Assembly (NCBI RefSeq): GCF_001548475.1
Contig: NZ_LRUJ01000011.1
Span: 62,001-126,000 of the forward strand
Source: Bordetella hinzii LMG 13501
GTDB taxonomy: Bacteria; Pseudomonadota; Gammaproteobacteria; Burkholderiales; Burkholderiaceae_B
Length of the DNA: 64,000 bases
Direction of reading: 5' to 3'
Below, in pieces: positions 52,671 to 61,997 of this stretch. The position numbers were made by a program, and so were the translations under genes. The number at the start of each line of letters is the position of its first letter. Within the stretch, counting starts at the first letter, position 1. The notes beneath the pieces were generated by a model. It ran no database searches. It was not told the origin of the DNA and saw nothing but the letters and a program-made list of their open reading frames with translations.

Positions 52671-53510
52671 TTACGGGTGCCGCCCCTGGCGGCGCAGGGC
52701 CGAGGGCAGGGCCGGCAGCGCCAGGGAACGGCGCGGCGCGGCCGTGGCGGGCCGCTCGGCCAACTGGCCGGCCCAGTCCAGCAGGCGCAGGTTGCCGTCA
52801 TGGTCTTCGGCCAGGGCCGAGAGGCTCTCGACCCAGTCGCCATCGTTGCAATAAAGCACGCCGTCGACCTCGCGCATGGCGGGCTTGTGGATATGGCCGC
52901 AGATTACCCCGTCCAGGCCGCGGCGCCGCGCCTCGGTGGCGAGGGTCTGCTCGAAGTCGTCAATAAAGGCCACGGCATTCTTGACCTTGTGCTTGAGGTA
53001 TTGCGAGAGCGACCAATAATGCAGGCCCAGGCGGTGGCGCAGGCGGTTGAAGTGGTTGTTCATCCACAGGGCGAGCTGGTAGAGATTGTCGCCGAGGTGG
53101 GCCAGCCACTTGCTGTGCTGGATCACGCCGTCGAACTGATCGCCGTGCAGGACCAGAAAGCGCCGGCCCTGGGCCGTGACATGGATGTCTTCGTCCAGGA
53201 TCTCGATGTCGCCGAAGGCGAAACCGGCGAACTCCCGGGCAAACTCGTCATGGTTGCCGGGCACGAAGATGACCCGGGTGCCATTGCGCGCCTTGCGCAG
53301 GATGCGCTGCACAACGTCGTTGTGAGCCCGGGGCCAGTGCCAATGCTTGCGCAACTGCCAGCCGTCGATGATGTCGCCGACCAGGTATAGCGTGTCGCAG
53401 TCGTTGTGCTCCAGGAAATCAAGCAGGAAATCGGCTTTGCAGCCCGCGGTGCCCAGATGGATGTCGGATATCCACAGGGTGCGCCAATGATTGGGGCGGA
53501 TCTCGTTCAC
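52671..53510 (-). CDS. LpxH-like metallophosphoesterase
   Basis: A 279-residue calcineurin-type phosphoesterase. Metal ligands are in SDIHLG (Asp16, His18), VGDIIDGW (Asp46), GNHDEF (Asn86, His87), HGDQFD (His122) and CGHIHKP (His206, His208). This matches the UDP-2,3-diacylglucosamine pyrophosphatase-like family (COG2908) but is longer than LpxH proper and has the HYWSLSQYLKHKVKNAVAF insertion typical of its paralogues, so it may not be the lipid A enzyme itself. It precedes the synthetase in the minus direction by 183 bases. Confidence 0.85.
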   Translation of the reverse strand: MNEIRPNHWRTLWISDIHLGTAGCKADFLLDFLEHNDCDTLYLVGDIIDGWQLRKHWHWPRAHNDVVQRILRKARNGTRVIFVPGNHDEFAREFAGFAFGDIEILDEDIHVTAQGRRFLVLHGDQFDGVIQHSKWLAHLGDNLYQLALWMNNHFNRLRHRLGLHYWSLSQYLKHKVKNAVAFIDDFEQTLATEARRRGLDGVICGHIHKPAMREVDGVLYCNDGDWVESLSALAEDHDGNLRLLDWAGQLAERPATAAPRRSLALPALPSALRRQGRHP

Positions 53511-53591
53511 GGCGTTTTCCTCCTGGGCAGACGGCCAGGATATGAAAACAGGTACAGATGACGCCTGGATGAAAAAACAGTGACGAGGCTG

Positions 53592-54116
53592 TTACGCCGT
53601 TGCCGGAGCGAGATTGCGCAGGCGCGTGCCGAGCACGCGATCGTGCAGGAACTGCCCCTCGGGATCGAACCAGCTCGGGATGAAGATGGCAAAGGGGGCG
53701 GCCACGATGAACAGGTCCATCGAGGGCCAGCCGGTGAGGTGCGAGGCCAGCGCCACCAGGCCCGCGCCCGCCAGCGGCAGGGGCCACAGCAGCAGGTAGC
53801 GCAGCGCCAGCGTCGGCAGGCCAGGCACGCGGCCCTCGCGGTCCACCAACTGCATATGCCAGGTCTTCATGGGCAGGGTCTGCCCGCGGTAGCGCCAGCA
53901 CAGCACGAAATAGACGCCGATGACCAGGAACAGCCAAGCCTGGCGGGCGTGCCGCAAGGCCAGGGCATGGCGGCTCTGTGTCAGCGTATCGAAGAGATAG
54001 CCGGCGAGGAACACGACACCGAACAACAGAACGCCTTCGTACATCATGCAGGCGAAGCGGCGCAGGCGGCTGGGCGTGTCCGGCACGGGGAGGCGGGGAG
54101 CGAGGGTAGCGGTCAT
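53592..54116 (-). CDS. RDD family membrane protein
   Basis: A 174-residue RDD protein: the SRLRRFACMMYEGVLLFGVVF entry with the family Arg, followed by RGQTLPMKTWHMQLVDREGR and a later DPEGQFLHDRVLGTRL segment. About three hydrophobic segments at 25-45, 60-80 and 118-150. Function unknown; some relatives act in transport. It lies upstream of the LpxH-like gene in the same direction. Confidence 0.87.
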   Translation of the reverse strand: MTATLAPRLPVPDTPSRLRRFACMMYEGVLLFGVVFLAGYLFDTLTQSRHALALRHARQAWLFLVIGVYFVLCWRYRGQTLPMKTWHMQLVDREGRVPGLPTLALRYLLLWPLPLAGAGLVALASHLTGWPSMDLFIVAAPFAIFIPSWFDPEGQFLHDRVLGTRLRNLAPATA

Positions 54117-54195
54117 GGCTGCGTATTATGCAAGCCTTCGGCCGCGCCGGGCTTTTTATCTTGGGGTCGGACGCCGCGAAATGGAAAACGCGGAT

Positions 54196-54222
54196 AAAAA
54201 AAACCCGCCGGTTAGGGCGGGT
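54196..54222 (-). terminator. Terminator for the 65-residue minus-strand gene
   Basis: CCCGCC (54204-54209) pairs with GGCGGG (54216-54221) across GGTTAG, extended by A54203/T54222; A residues at 54196-54203 give the U tract on the minus strand. A second hairpin, GGGGC/GCCCC, lies just before it in the same direction (about 54230-54245). Confidence 0.8.
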
Positions 54223-54323
54223 CTTAAAAGGGGCTTTGCAGCCCCCAAGGGGAAAACTGACAACAATTCCTGAATTCGGTACAGCTTGTGGTGCTACTGC
54301 GCAGCCCCTGCCGGGGCCGCGGC

Positions 54324-54521
54324 TCAGGCGGCGGTGTGCGCGGCCGAGTCGGTCTTGCCAAACAGCGCCTTGATGCCGTGGCCCAGCTTGCGCAGGCCAT
54401 GGGCCAGGGCGCGCAGGGGATGCGGACGGAATTGTTCTTCCATCGCTTGCAGCATCAGTTGGCGTTCAAGTTCGTCGGTCAGGCGGGTGGTGTTGTTCAG
54501 GTTGATCACGGTAGCCTCCAT
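54324..54521 (-). CDS. 65-residue protein of unknown function
   Basis: A small protein, MEATVINLNNTTRLTDELER at the start, then QLMLQAMEEQFRPHPLRALAHG and KLGHGIKALFG. The C-terminal half is a basic amphipathic helix (about 34-56). It has its own promoter with an overlapping double operator, its own terminator and a GAGG-type ribosome site (complement at about 54524), so it is very likely real although short. I do not recognise a family. It could be a peripheral membrane or nucleic-acid-binding protein. Confidence 0.72.
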   Translation of the reverse strand: MEATVINLNNTTRLTDELERQLMLQAMEEQFRPHPLRALAHGLRKLGHGIKALFGKTDSAAHTAA

Positions 54522-54540
54522 TGGGCTGACTTGTTGTGTG

Positions 54541-54585
54541 TCTAGGGTTAACCCGAATTATAGGGTTTACCCTAGACCAATGCAA
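54541..54585 (-). promoter_or_regulatory. Promoter with operator arms flanking the -10, for the 65-residue gene
   Basis: Read on the minus strand: -35 TTGCAT (54585-54580), exactly 17 bases, -10 TATAAT (54562-54557). On the plus strand TCTAGGGTTAACCC (54541-54554) and GGGTTTACCCTAGA (54563-54576) are inverted repeats with 13 of 14 pairs. One arm fills the -35/-10 spacer and the other covers the start site. Each arm is itself near-palindromic (GGGTTAACCC, GGGTAAACCC). This is the design of a tightly repressed promoter. Confidence 0.75.
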
Positions 54586-54742
54586 GCCTTGCCGTGCTTC
54601 TGTGCAACATGCGCCTTCCTGGTGCTGATAATGCCCCAATTCGGCGCCGCTGTGGCCCACCCAGGCACCTTAATGTTGCGGCATTGCAGCAGTTTTACAA
54701 CTTGCGGGCGCAGCCGCGCCGCCCATACCCCGCCAAATCCGT

Positions 54743-56332
54743 CTAAACCGTGCCGCCGGCGCCATCGCGGTAGCCCGCCGGCACCAGTTCGAAGGCAAAC
54801 AGGCGGCAGTCCAGCGAACCATTGTGCAGCGGGATGCGGCGCACCGGCTTGAGGCGCATGCGCTGCGGCAGCTTCATGTCGCTGGAGATCACATGGGCCT
54901 GCCAGCCGGCAAACTGGCGCTTCAGGCAGGCTGACCATTCGCGCCAGAACTCGTCGGCGATCTCCATGCGCTCGCCGTAGGGCGGGTTGGTGACGATCCA
55001 GCCTTCGCTGGCCGGGGCCTGGATGTGGCGCGCATCGCCGACCTCGAAGCGGATGGTCTCGTCGGTCAACCAGGCTCGCTCGGCGTTGGCGCGCGCGAAC
55101 TCGATGGCGCGCTCGTCGATGTCATAGCCGACGATGGGCGTATCCAGCTGGGTGCGGATGCGCGAGCGGGCGTCGTCCTTGAGATCGCGCCAGCGGCGCG
55201 CATCGTGCTGGCGCATGCGCTCGAAGCCGAAGGGACGCGAGATGCCGGGCGGCACGCCCAGCGCGATCCACGCGGCTTCGATCAGGATGGTGCCGCTGCC
55301 GCAGAAGGGATCGACCAGCGGCGCGGCCGGGTCCCAGCCCGCCAGCGCCAGCATGCCGGCGGCCAGGTTCTCGCGCAAGGGCGCTTCGCCCTTGTCCAGG
55401 CGCCAGCCGCGCTTGAACAGGGATTCGCCCGAGGTGTCCAGGTAGAGCGTGGCGTGCGTGCCTTCCATGAAGAGCTGCACCCGGGCATCGGGCCGCACGG
55501 TGTCGATGCTGGGACGCGCGCCCTCGCGATCGCGCAGGCGGTCGCAGATGCCGTCTTTGACGCGCAGATTGCAGTATTGCAGGCTGTGGACCGGGCTCTT
55601 GATGGCCGAGGTGTCCACCCGCAGGGTGTCCTCGGGCCCGAACCAGCGCTCCCATGGCACGCTGTAGGCCAGGTCGAGCAGGTCGTCCTCGTGGTCGAGA
55701 TCGCCCTGGCCCACCTGCACCAGGATGCGGGTGGCCAGCCGGGAATAGAGGTTGGCGCGCTGGATGCCGGACCAGTCGGTGCTGAAGGCGCAGCCCGCGC
55801 GGCCGGCCTGGGCGTCATCAAAGCCCAGCGCCTGCATTTCCGCGGTCAGCGCCTCTTCCAGCCCCTGGGGGCAGGGGGCGTAGCAGCGGAAGGTCTCGGC
55901 CTGGCGGCCCGGATGGCGCGGCCGGCGCTGGGCCTGGGGCGTGTCGCTGACGGGTGCGTCCTCCGCCGCGAAAACATCATCCCAGTCCGGCGCCGGCTCG
56001 GCGCGCACCACGCCCATGCCGCTGCGGCGCCGGTTTTCCCCCGCCCCGTCATCGCCGCGCGAGCGCGTGCCGCGCTCGGCCGAAGCATAGGGCAGGGGCT
56101 TGCGCCGCTGGGCCGGGCGTTCGGCATAGCCGGCCTCGGTCTCGGGCGTGCGCGGCGGCGGGTCGCCGGGGCGCTTGTGGGCCTGCTGGGCGCGTTCGAT
56201 CTGCGCGGCCTGGCGTGCCCGCGCGCCGCTGCGCTTGCGGGAGGGGCGGTCGCTCTGCTCGTCCTTGGCAGGGGCGGGCTTGGCTTTGATCGTCAGCGTC
56301 TTGCGCGGGCGGTCGTTTGCATCTTGGGACAT
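54743..56332 (-). CDS. THUMP-domain RNA methyltransferase (RlmL N-terminal/YpsC type)
   Basis: A 529-residue class I methyltransferase. Residues 1-150 are a charged, Arg/Pro/Ala-rich, low-complexity tail. A THUMP/ferredoxin-like RNA-binding region runs about 155-300 (FRCYAPCPQGLEEALTAEM; ATLYLDTSGESLFKRGWRL). The SAM domain shows PLVDPFCGSGTILIEAAW, VGYDIDERAIEFARAN and the catalytic NPPYGER (449-455). The family makes m2G in 23S rRNA (position 2445 in E. coli RlmL). The C-terminal RlmK half of the enteric enzyme is missing, as in many bacteria. ATG 56332 begins MSQDAND. Confidence 0.88.
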   Translation of the reverse strand: MSQDANDRPRKTLTIKAKPAPAKDEQSDRPSRKRSGARARQAAQIERAQQAHKRPGDPPPRTPETEAGYAERPAQRRKPLPYASAERGTRSRGDDGAGENRRRSGMGVVRAEPAPDWDDVFAAEDAPVSDTPQAQRRPRHPGRQAETFRCYAPCPQGLEEALTAEMQALGFDDAQAGRAGCAFSTDWSGIQRANLYSRLATRILVQVGQGDLDHEDDLLDLAYSVPWERWFGPEDTLRVDTSAIKSPVHSLQYCNLRVKDGICDRLRDREGARPSIDTVRPDARVQLFMEGTHATLYLDTSGESLFKRGWRLDKGEAPLRENLAAGMLALAGWDPAAPLVDPFCGSGTILIEAAWIALGVPPGISRPFGFERMRQHDARRWRDLKDDARSRIRTQLDTPIVGYDIDERAIEFARANAERAWLTDETIRFEVGDARHIQAPASEGWIVTNPPYGERMEIADEFWREWSACLKRQFAGWQAHVISSDMKLPQRMRLKPVRRIPLHNGSLDCRLFAFELVPAGYRDGAGGTV

Positions 56333-56359
56333 ACGGGAAGGCCTTGGTCGGCTAGGCAA

Positions 56360-56788
56360 TCAAAATGGCTTGAGGACGACGAGCGCCACCACCACCACGA
56401 GCAGCAAGACGGGAACCTCGTTGAACCAGCGATAAAACTTGTGCGAGCGCGTGTTGCGCCCCTGTTCGAACTTGCGCAGCATCACACCGCAGGCGTGATG
56501 GTAGCCGATGAGCAAAAGCACCAGGAAAAGCTTGGCATGCATCCAGCCGTTGCCCGGACCGACGCCAATGCGATAGCCGACATAGAGCCACAGGCCCAGC
56601 AGAATGGCAGGCACGGCGAGGATGGTCATGAAGCGGTAGAGGCGGCGTGCCATGCCCAGCAGACAGGCCTGGATGGCGGGGTCGGATTGCTGCGCCAGGT
56701 TCACGAAGATGCGTGGCAGGTAGAACAGCCCCGCGAACCACGAAGCAATGAAGACGATGTGAAAAGTCTTGACCCAAAGCATGCCCAT
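56360..56788 (-). CDS. hemJ: HemJ-type protoporphyrinogen oxidase / CopD-like membrane protein
   Basis: A 142-residue protein with four hydrophobic segments. MLWVKTFHIVFIASWFAGLFYLPR is the HemJ entry with the conserved His (residue 12), and GWMHAKLFLVLLLIGYHHAC carries further His and Lys residues. HemJ oxidises protoporphyrinogen IX in haem synthesis. ATG 56788 is favoured by AAGGA nine bases upstream; ATG 56782 is an alternative. It lies 52 bases after prpD in the same direction. Confidence 0.85.
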   Translation of the reverse strand: MGMLWVKTFHIVFIASWFAGLFYLPRIFVNLAQQSDPAIQACLLGMARRLYRFMTILAVPAILLGLWLYVGYRIGVGPGNGWMHAKLFLVLLLIGYHHACGVMLRKFEQGRNTRSHKFYRWFNEVPVLLLVVVVALVVLKPF

Positions 56789-56840
56789 GGTGCGCGTCCT
56801 TATTCGAAAACACGCCATTGTAGGCGACAGAAAAGCGGAG

Positions 56841-58286
56841 TCAGATCACATAGAGGTCGACATATTCATGCACCGGCATGGCTTCCAGCCGCTGCGGGTC
56901 GAGCGAGACGTCCAGGATGCGCTGCTGCTGGCGCGCGGGCAGCATGCGCGCCAGGTTGCGGCGGAATTTCGCTTCCAGCAGGGGCTTGCCTTCGGCGCGG
57001 CGGCGCTTGTGGCCGACGGGATACTCGCAGACGACCTCATCGAGCCGGCTGCCGTCATTGAACTCCACGGTCAGGGCATTGGCGATCGAGCGTTTGTCGG
57101 GGTCGTGGTAGTCGCGGGTGAAAGCCGGGTCTTCGATGCACAGGATGCGCGCCCGCAGCGCATCGATGCGGGGGTCGGCGGCCGCCGAATCCTCGTAGTC
57201 GGCTGCCGTGAGCCGTCCGAAGAGCACCGGCACGGCCACCATGTACTGGATGCAGTGGTCGCGGTCGGCGGGATTGGTGAGCGGCCCTTGCTTGTCGATG
57301 ATGCGCAGGCAGGCCTCGTGCGTGCGTATCGTGATACGCCGGATATCCTGGGCCGAGCGGCCCGTGGCCTTGAGCTGTTGGTGGATCTGCATGGCACATT
57401 CCACCGCGGTCTGGGCGTGGAACTCGGCCGGGTACGAGATCTTGAACAGGACGTTTTCCATCACGTAGCTGCCATAGGGCCGCTGGAAGCGGAAGGGCTG
57501 GCCCTTGAACAGCACGTCGTAAAAGCCCCAGGTCTTGGCCGTCAGCACGGTGGGGTAGCCCATTTCGCCCGTTCTGGCGATGAGTGCCAGCTGGACGCCG
57601 CGGCTGGTGGCGTCGCCCGCCGCCCAGCTCTTGCGGCTGCCTGTGTTGGGGGCGTGGCGGTAGGTCCGCAGGCTCTGTCCATCCACCCAGGCCAGGGAGA
57701 CGGCATTGATGATTTCATCGCGCGACAGGCCCAGCATCCGCGCCACCACGGCCGTGGTGGCGACCTTGACCAGCACGACGTGATCCAGCCCTACTTTGTT
57801 GAAGGCGTTTTCCAGCGCCAGGCAACCCTGGATTTCGTGCGCCTTGATCATGGCGGCAAGCACGTCACGCATGGTCAGGGCCGGCTTGCCGGCCGCCACG
57901 GCGCTGCGCGAGAGCCAATCGGCGGTGGCCAGGATCCCGCCCAGATTGTCCGACGGATGGCCCCATTCGGCTGCCAGCCAGGTGTCGTTGAAATCCAGCC
58001 AGCGGATCATGGCGCCGATATTGAAGGCCGCCTGGACGGGATCGAGCTGGAACGAGGTGCCGGGCACCTTGGCGCCGTTGGGCACGACCGTGCCCGGCAC
58101 GATGGGGCCAAGCAGCTTTTTGCAGGCGGGGTATTCGAGCGCCTCGAGGCCGCAGCCCAGGGTGTCGATCAGGCAGTTGCGGGCCGTTTCGAAGGCCAGC
58201 GGGCTTTGGATGTCATCGCCGATGACATAGTCGGCGATGTCGGCCAGGACCTGGTCCGGGCGGGCCGAGGGAGGGGAAGCGGACAT
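56841..58286 (-). CDS. prpD: 2-methylcitrate dehydratase
   Basis: A 481-residue MmgE/PrpD family enzyme that dehydrates 2-methylcitrate to methylaconitate. It shows [12 protein letters not shown], the [13 protein letters not shown] motif, [25 protein letters not shown] and the [21 protein letters not shown] closing part, all PrpD-like. Length matches E. coli PrpD (483). It follows prpC after 56 bases in the prpB-prpC-prpD order. Confidence 0.94.
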   Translation of the reverse strand: MSASPPSARPDQVLADIADYVIGDDIQSPLAFETARNCLIDTLGCGLEALEYPACKKLLGPIVPGTVVPNGAKVPGTSFQLDPVQAAFNIGAMIRWLDFNDTWLAAEWGHPSDNLGGILATADWLSRSAVAAGKPALTMRDVLAAMIKAHEIQGCLALENAFNKVGLDHVVLVKVATTAVVARMLGLSRDEIINAVSLAWVDGQSLRTYRHAPNTGSRKSWAAGDATSRGVQLALIARTGEMGYPTVLTAKTWGFYDVLFKGQPFRFQRPYGSYVMENVLFKISYPAEFHAQTAVECAMQIHQQLKATGRSAQDIRRITIRTHEACLRIIDKQGPLTNPADRDHCIQYMVAVPVLFGRLTAADYEDSAAADPRIDALRARILCIEDPAFTRDYHDPDKRSIANALTVEFNDGSRLDEVVCEYPVGHKRRRAEGKPLLEAKFRRNLARMLPARQQQRILDVSLDPQRLEAMPVHEYVDLYVI

Positions 58287-58342
58287 AGAAGCGTAACCCC
58301 CTATGCATGGGCGGGGCCGGATGGCCCCGCCGGATCAAGGAC

Positions 58343-59533
58343 TTACTTGCGCTTTTCGAGCGGGACGAACTTCAGGTTCTCCGGACCGGTGTAGTTGGCG
58401 GTGGGCCGGATGATCTTGTTGTCGATGCGCTGCTCGATGATGTGGGCCGACCAGCCCGCCGTGCGCGCGATCACGAACAGCGGCGTGAACATGGCGGTGG
58501 GCACGCCCATCATGTGATAGCTCACAGCCGAGAACCAGTCAAGGTTGGGGAACATCTTCTTGATGTCCCACATGACGGTCTCCAGGCGCTCGGCGATGTC
58601 GAACATCTTGGTGCTGCCCGCTTTCTTGGACAGCTTGCGGGCGACTTCCTTGATGACCTTGTTGCGCGGGTCGGAAATGGTGTAGACCGGGTGGCCAAAG
58701 CCGATGATCACTTCCTTGTTCTCGACGCGGCGGCGGATGTCGGCCTCGGCTTCGTCGGGCGAGTCGTAGCGCTTCTGGACTTCGAAGGCCACTTCGTTGG
58801 CGCCGCCGTGCTTGGGGCCGCGCAGCGCGCCGATGGCGCCGGTGATGGCCGAATACATGTCGGAACCCGTGCCGGCGATCACGCGGCCGGTGAAGGTCGA
58901 GGCATTGAACTCGTGCTCGGCGTACAGGATGAGCGAGGTGTGCATGGCGCGCACCCAGTCATCGCTGGGTTTCTGGCCATGCAGCAGGTGCAGGAAGTGG
59001 CCGCCGATGCTGTCGTCATCGGTCTGCACATCGATGATGCGGCCGTTGTGGCTGTAGTGGTACCAGTAGAGCAGGGCCGAGCCCAGATTGGCCATCAGGC
59101 GGTCGGCGATATCGCGCGCACCCGGGGTGTTGTGGTCATCCTTCTCGGGCAGCACGCAGCCCAGCACGGATACGGCGGTGCGCATCACGTCCATGGGGTG
59201 GCTGGCCGCGGGCAGCGACTCCAGCGCGGTCTGCAGCTGCGCCGGCAGCCCGCGCAGCGAACGCAGCTTCTCTTTGTAGGCCTTCAGTTCGGCCTTGTTG
59301 GGCAGTTTGCCGTGCACCAGCAGGTGAGCGATCTCTTCGAACTCGGCTGCGTCGGCGAAATCCAGGATGTCATAGCCGCGGTAGTGCAGGTCGTTGCCCG
59401 TGCGGCCCACGGTACACAGCGCGGTGTTGCCCGCGACCACGCCCGACAGGGCCACCGATTTCTTGGGCTTGAAGCCGGCCTTTTCTTCGGTTTGCGCCGG
59501 GGCGGGCGCAGCCTTTTTCTGCGAGGTGCTCAT
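58343..59533 (-). CDS. prpC: 2-methylcitrate synthase
   Basis: A 396-residue citrate-synthase-family enzyme joining propionyl-CoA and oxaloacetate. [26 protein letters not shown] is the PrpC entry; the active-site residues are in [29 protein letters not shown] and [14 protein letters not shown]. The Lys/Ala/Pro-rich first 30 residues are a little longer than usual. ATG 59533. Confidence 0.95.
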   Translation of the reverse strand: MSTSQKKAAPAPAQTEEKAGFKPKKSVALSGVVAGNTALCTVGRTGNDLHYRGYDILDFADAAEFEEIAHLLVHGKLPNKAELKAYKEKLRSLRGLPAQLQTALESLPAASHPMDVMRTAVSVLGCVLPEKDDHNTPGARDIADRLMANLGSALLYWYHYSHNGRIIDVQTDDDSIGGHFLHLLHGQKPSDDWVRAMHTSLILYAEHEFNASTFTGRVIAGTGSDMYSAITGAIGALRGPKHGGANEVAFEVQKRYDSPDEAEADIRRRVENKEVIIGFGHPVYTISDPRNKVIKEVARKLSKKAGSTKMFDIAERLETVMWDIKKMFPNLDWFSAVSYHMMGVPTAMFTPLFVIARTAGWSAHIIEQRIDNKIIRPTANYTGPENLKFVPLEKRK

Positions 59534-59606
59534 GTCTCTCGTTCTCCTTCCGATGGGAATAGACACAGACGGAGCCGGCCCGGCCGGATGGACGGGCCAG
59601 CGCGCA

Positions 59607-60500
59607 TTACTTCGACTTGTCCTTGGCAAACAGCGAATCCAGCTGCGACTCGAAGGCGTGGTATCCGATACGGTCGTAGAGTTCGTCGCGGGTCTGCATC
59701 AGGTCCAGCACATTCTTCTGGTGGCCGTCGCGGCGGATGGCTTCATAGACGGCTTCGGCGGCCTTGTTCATCGCGCGGAAGGCCGACAGCGGATAGAGGA
59801 CCATGCCCACGCCGGCGCTCTTGAGTTCCTCGACCGTGAACAGCGGCGTCTTGCCGAATTCGGTGATGTTGGCGAGGACCGGTACTTTCACGGCGTCGAC
59901 GAAGCGGCGGTAGGTGGCCAGGTCGTAGGCGGCCTCGGCGAAGATGGCATCGGCGCCAGCCTCGACGCAGGCCAGGGCGCGCTCGATGGCGGCGTCCACG
60001 CCATGCGAGGCGATGGCGTCCGTGCGCGCGATCAGGTAGAAGTCGCTGTCGGTGCGCGCATCGGCGGCCGCCTTGACGCGGTCGGCCATCTCCTCGGTGC
60101 TGACGATTTCCTTGCCCGGGCGGTGGCCGCAGCGCTTGGCGCCGACCTGGTCCTCGATATGGCAGGCGGCCGCGCCGAACTTGATCAGGCTCTTGACCGT
60201 GCGGCCGATATTGAAGGCCGAGGGGCCGAAGCCGGTGTCGATGTCCACCAGCAGGGGCAGGTCGCAGACGTCCGTGATGCGGCGCACATCGGTGAGCACG
60301 TCATCAAGGGTGTTGATGCCGAGGTCGGGCAGGCCCAGGGAGCCCGCCGCCACGCCGCCGCCGGAAAGATAGATCGCGCGGTAGCCGGCGCGCTTGGCCA
60401 GCAGGGCGTGATTGGCGTTGATGGCGCCGATGATCTGCAGCGGCTGCTCTTGGGCCAGCGCGCGGCGAAAGAGGGCGCCGGGAGAGTCGGGTCTGGACAT
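59607..60500 (-). CDS. prpB: 2-methylisocitrate lyase
   Basis: A 297-residue PEP-mutase/isocitrate-lyase-fold enzyme that splits 2-methylisocitrate into succinate and pyruvate. The signature [10 protein letters not shown] contains the catalytic Cys; [10 protein letters not shown] and [20 protein letters not shown] also match. ATG 60500 gives [15 protein letters not shown]. First gene of prpBCD in transcription order; no prpR regulator lies beside it. Confidence 0.95.
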   Translation of the reverse strand: MSRPDSPGALFRRALAQEQPLQIIGAINANHALLAKRAGYRAIYLSGGGVAAGSLGLPDLGINTLDDVLTDVRRITDVCDLPLLVDIDTGFGPSAFNIGRTVKSLIKFGAAACHIEDQVGAKRCGHRPGKEIVSTEEMADRVKAAADARTDSDFYLIARTDAIASHGVDAAIERALACVEAGADAIFAEAAYDLATYRRFVDAVKVPVLANITEFGKTPLFTVEELKSAGVGMVLYPLSAFRAMNKAAEAVYEAIRRDGHQKNVLDLMQTRDELYDRIGYHAFESQLDSLFAKDKSK

Positions 60501-60667
60501 GTTTGGGGTCTCCGAGTGATGTTGTGGCCTGCCTCGCGGGGCCAGGCGGCTTCTTTTTGTGCAAGGGGGCGGCTTTGGCCACACCCTAGCGGCGTCCGGA
60601 AAATAACTCTGTCCCCTTGGCGACAATCGAAAGAGACACACTGATGCTCCGGCACAGGCTCCTGGAA

Positions 60668-60693
60668 ATTGGGCCCGCGCAAGCGGGCCCAAT
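60668..60693 (-). terminator. Hairpin after mdh
   Basis: ATTGGGCCCGC (60668-60678) pairs with GCGGGCCCAAT (60683-60693) across GCAA, directly downstream of mdh on the minus strand. Only a short A run (60666-60668) supplies the U tract, so termination may be partial and some transcription could continue into prpB. Confidence 0.6.
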
Positions 60694-60708
60694 CCGGAAC
60701 AGGCTGAA

Positions 60709-61698
60709 TTACTTCAGCAGGTCTTTGATGCCGTCACGCTCTTCGAGCAGTTCCTTCAGGGTGAAGTCCATGCGCTCGCGGGAGAAGGCGTCGACTTCCA
60801 GATCCTTGATCATGGTGTATTCGCCGTTGGCCGTGGTGACGGGGAAACCATAGATGATGCCTTCGGGGATGCCGTAGGAGCCGTCCGAGGGGATGCCCAT
60901 GGTGACCCACTTGCCATTGCTGCCCAGGACCCAGTCGCGGACGTGGTCGATGGCGGCGTTGGCGGCCGACGCGGCCGAGGACAGGCCACGGGCTTCGATG
61001 ATGGCGGCGCCGCGCTTGCCCACGGTGGGGATGAACACGTCGCGGTTCCAGGTTTCGTCGTTGATCAGCTTGGCCAGCGGCTGGCCGTCAACGGTGGCGA
61101 AGCGATAGTCCGGGTACATCGTGGGCGAGTGGTTGCCCCAGACGACCAGTTTCTCGATGCCGGCCACGGCCTTGCCGGACTTGGCGGCCAGTTGCGACAG
61201 GGCGCGGTTGTGGTCCAGGCGCAGCATGGCGGTGAAGTTCTTGGCGGGCAGGTCCGGCGCCGACTTCATGGCGATGTAGGCGTTGGTGTTGGCCGGGTTG
61301 CCGACCACCAGCACCTTGACGTTGCGGCTGGCCACTTCGTTCAGGGCGCGGCCCTGGGCGGTGAAGATCTGGGCGTTGACGGTCAGCAGGTCCTTGCGCT
61401 CCATGCCGGGGCCGCGCGGACGGGCGCCGACCAGCAGGGCCACGTCGGCGTCCTTGAAGGCGGTCTTCGGATCGCTGTGGGCGGTGACTTCCTGCAGCAG
61501 CGGGAAGGCGCAGTCTTCGAGCTCCATGATCACGCCCTTGAGCGCCTTCTGGGCCTTCTCGTCGGGGATTTCGAGCAGTTGCAGGATGACCGGCTGGTCC
61601 TTGCCGAGCATTTCGCCGGAGGCGATGCGGAACAGCAGGGCGTAACCAATTTGGCCGGCGGCGCCGGTGACGGCGACTCGCATGGCGGGCTTAGACAT
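60709..61698 (-). CDS. mdh: Malate dehydrogenase
   Basis: A 329-residue NAD malate dehydrogenase of the cytosolic (MDH type 2) branch. [19 protein letters not shown] is the nucleotide site; [12 protein letters not shown] and the catalytic His in [16 protein letters not shown] follow. It runs opposite to the gntR-sdh genes. Confidence 0.97.
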   Translation of the reverse strand: MSKPAMRVAVTGAAGQIGYALLFRIASGEMLGKDQPVILQLLEIPDEKAQKALKGVIMELEDCAFPLLQEVTAHSDPKTAFKDADVALLVGARPRGPGMERKDLLTVNAQIFTAQGRALNEVASRNVKVLVVGNPANTNAYIAMKSAPDLPAKNFTAMLRLDHNRALSQLAAKSGKAVAGIEKLVVWGNHSPTMYPDYRFATVDGQPLAKLINDETWNRDVFIPTVGKRGAAIIEARGLSSAASAANAAIDHVRDWVLGSNGKWVTMGIPSDGSYGIPEGIIYGFPVTTANGEYTMIKDLEVDAFSRERMDFTLKELLEERDGIKDLLK

Positions 61699-61799
61699 GT
61701 ATGTTCTCCAAATATGGACGGGCGAGATGAATCGCGCCAGACAGTGTAATCCTTGGAGCCCGCCGAACTCGGTCTGGCACGGCGCTCCGACAGCCCGAA

Positions 61800-61828
61800 A
61801 TCCTAGATCGAATTTACCCCTGCGTCAA
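61800..61828 (-). promoter_or_regulatory. Candidate mdh promoter
   Basis: On the minus strand TTGACG (61828-61823), 17 bases, TAGGAT (61805-61800). It lies about 100 bases before the mdh ATG, with a 26-bp palindrome immediately upstream of the -35. Confidence 0.5.
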
Positions 61829-61832
61829 TTTA

Positions 61833-61858
61833 TCTTATATCTTATATAAGACATAAGA
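61833..61858. promoter_or_regulatory. 26-bp palindrome between mdh and gntR, probable GntR operator
   Basis: A single centre of symmetry organises 26 bases with 12 of 13 pairs matched: core TCTTATATAAGA (61840-61851) flanked by TCTTAT (61833-61838) and ATAAGA (61853-61858). It lies between divergent mdh and the gntR gene, five bases upstream of the mdh -35 candidate. Confidence 0.65.
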
Positions 61859-61997
61859 CGTTGGACATAATGGGCGGGCTTGTGCCACAATAATGCGTTT
61901 GCCCGACACCGGGCCAGCCCGCATTCGCGCTGTCGGCCTCCAAGCAGGCAGGTCCTAGCGTAACGCTTCGGGTCCGTCCCCGGCAGGCCGGGCAAAT

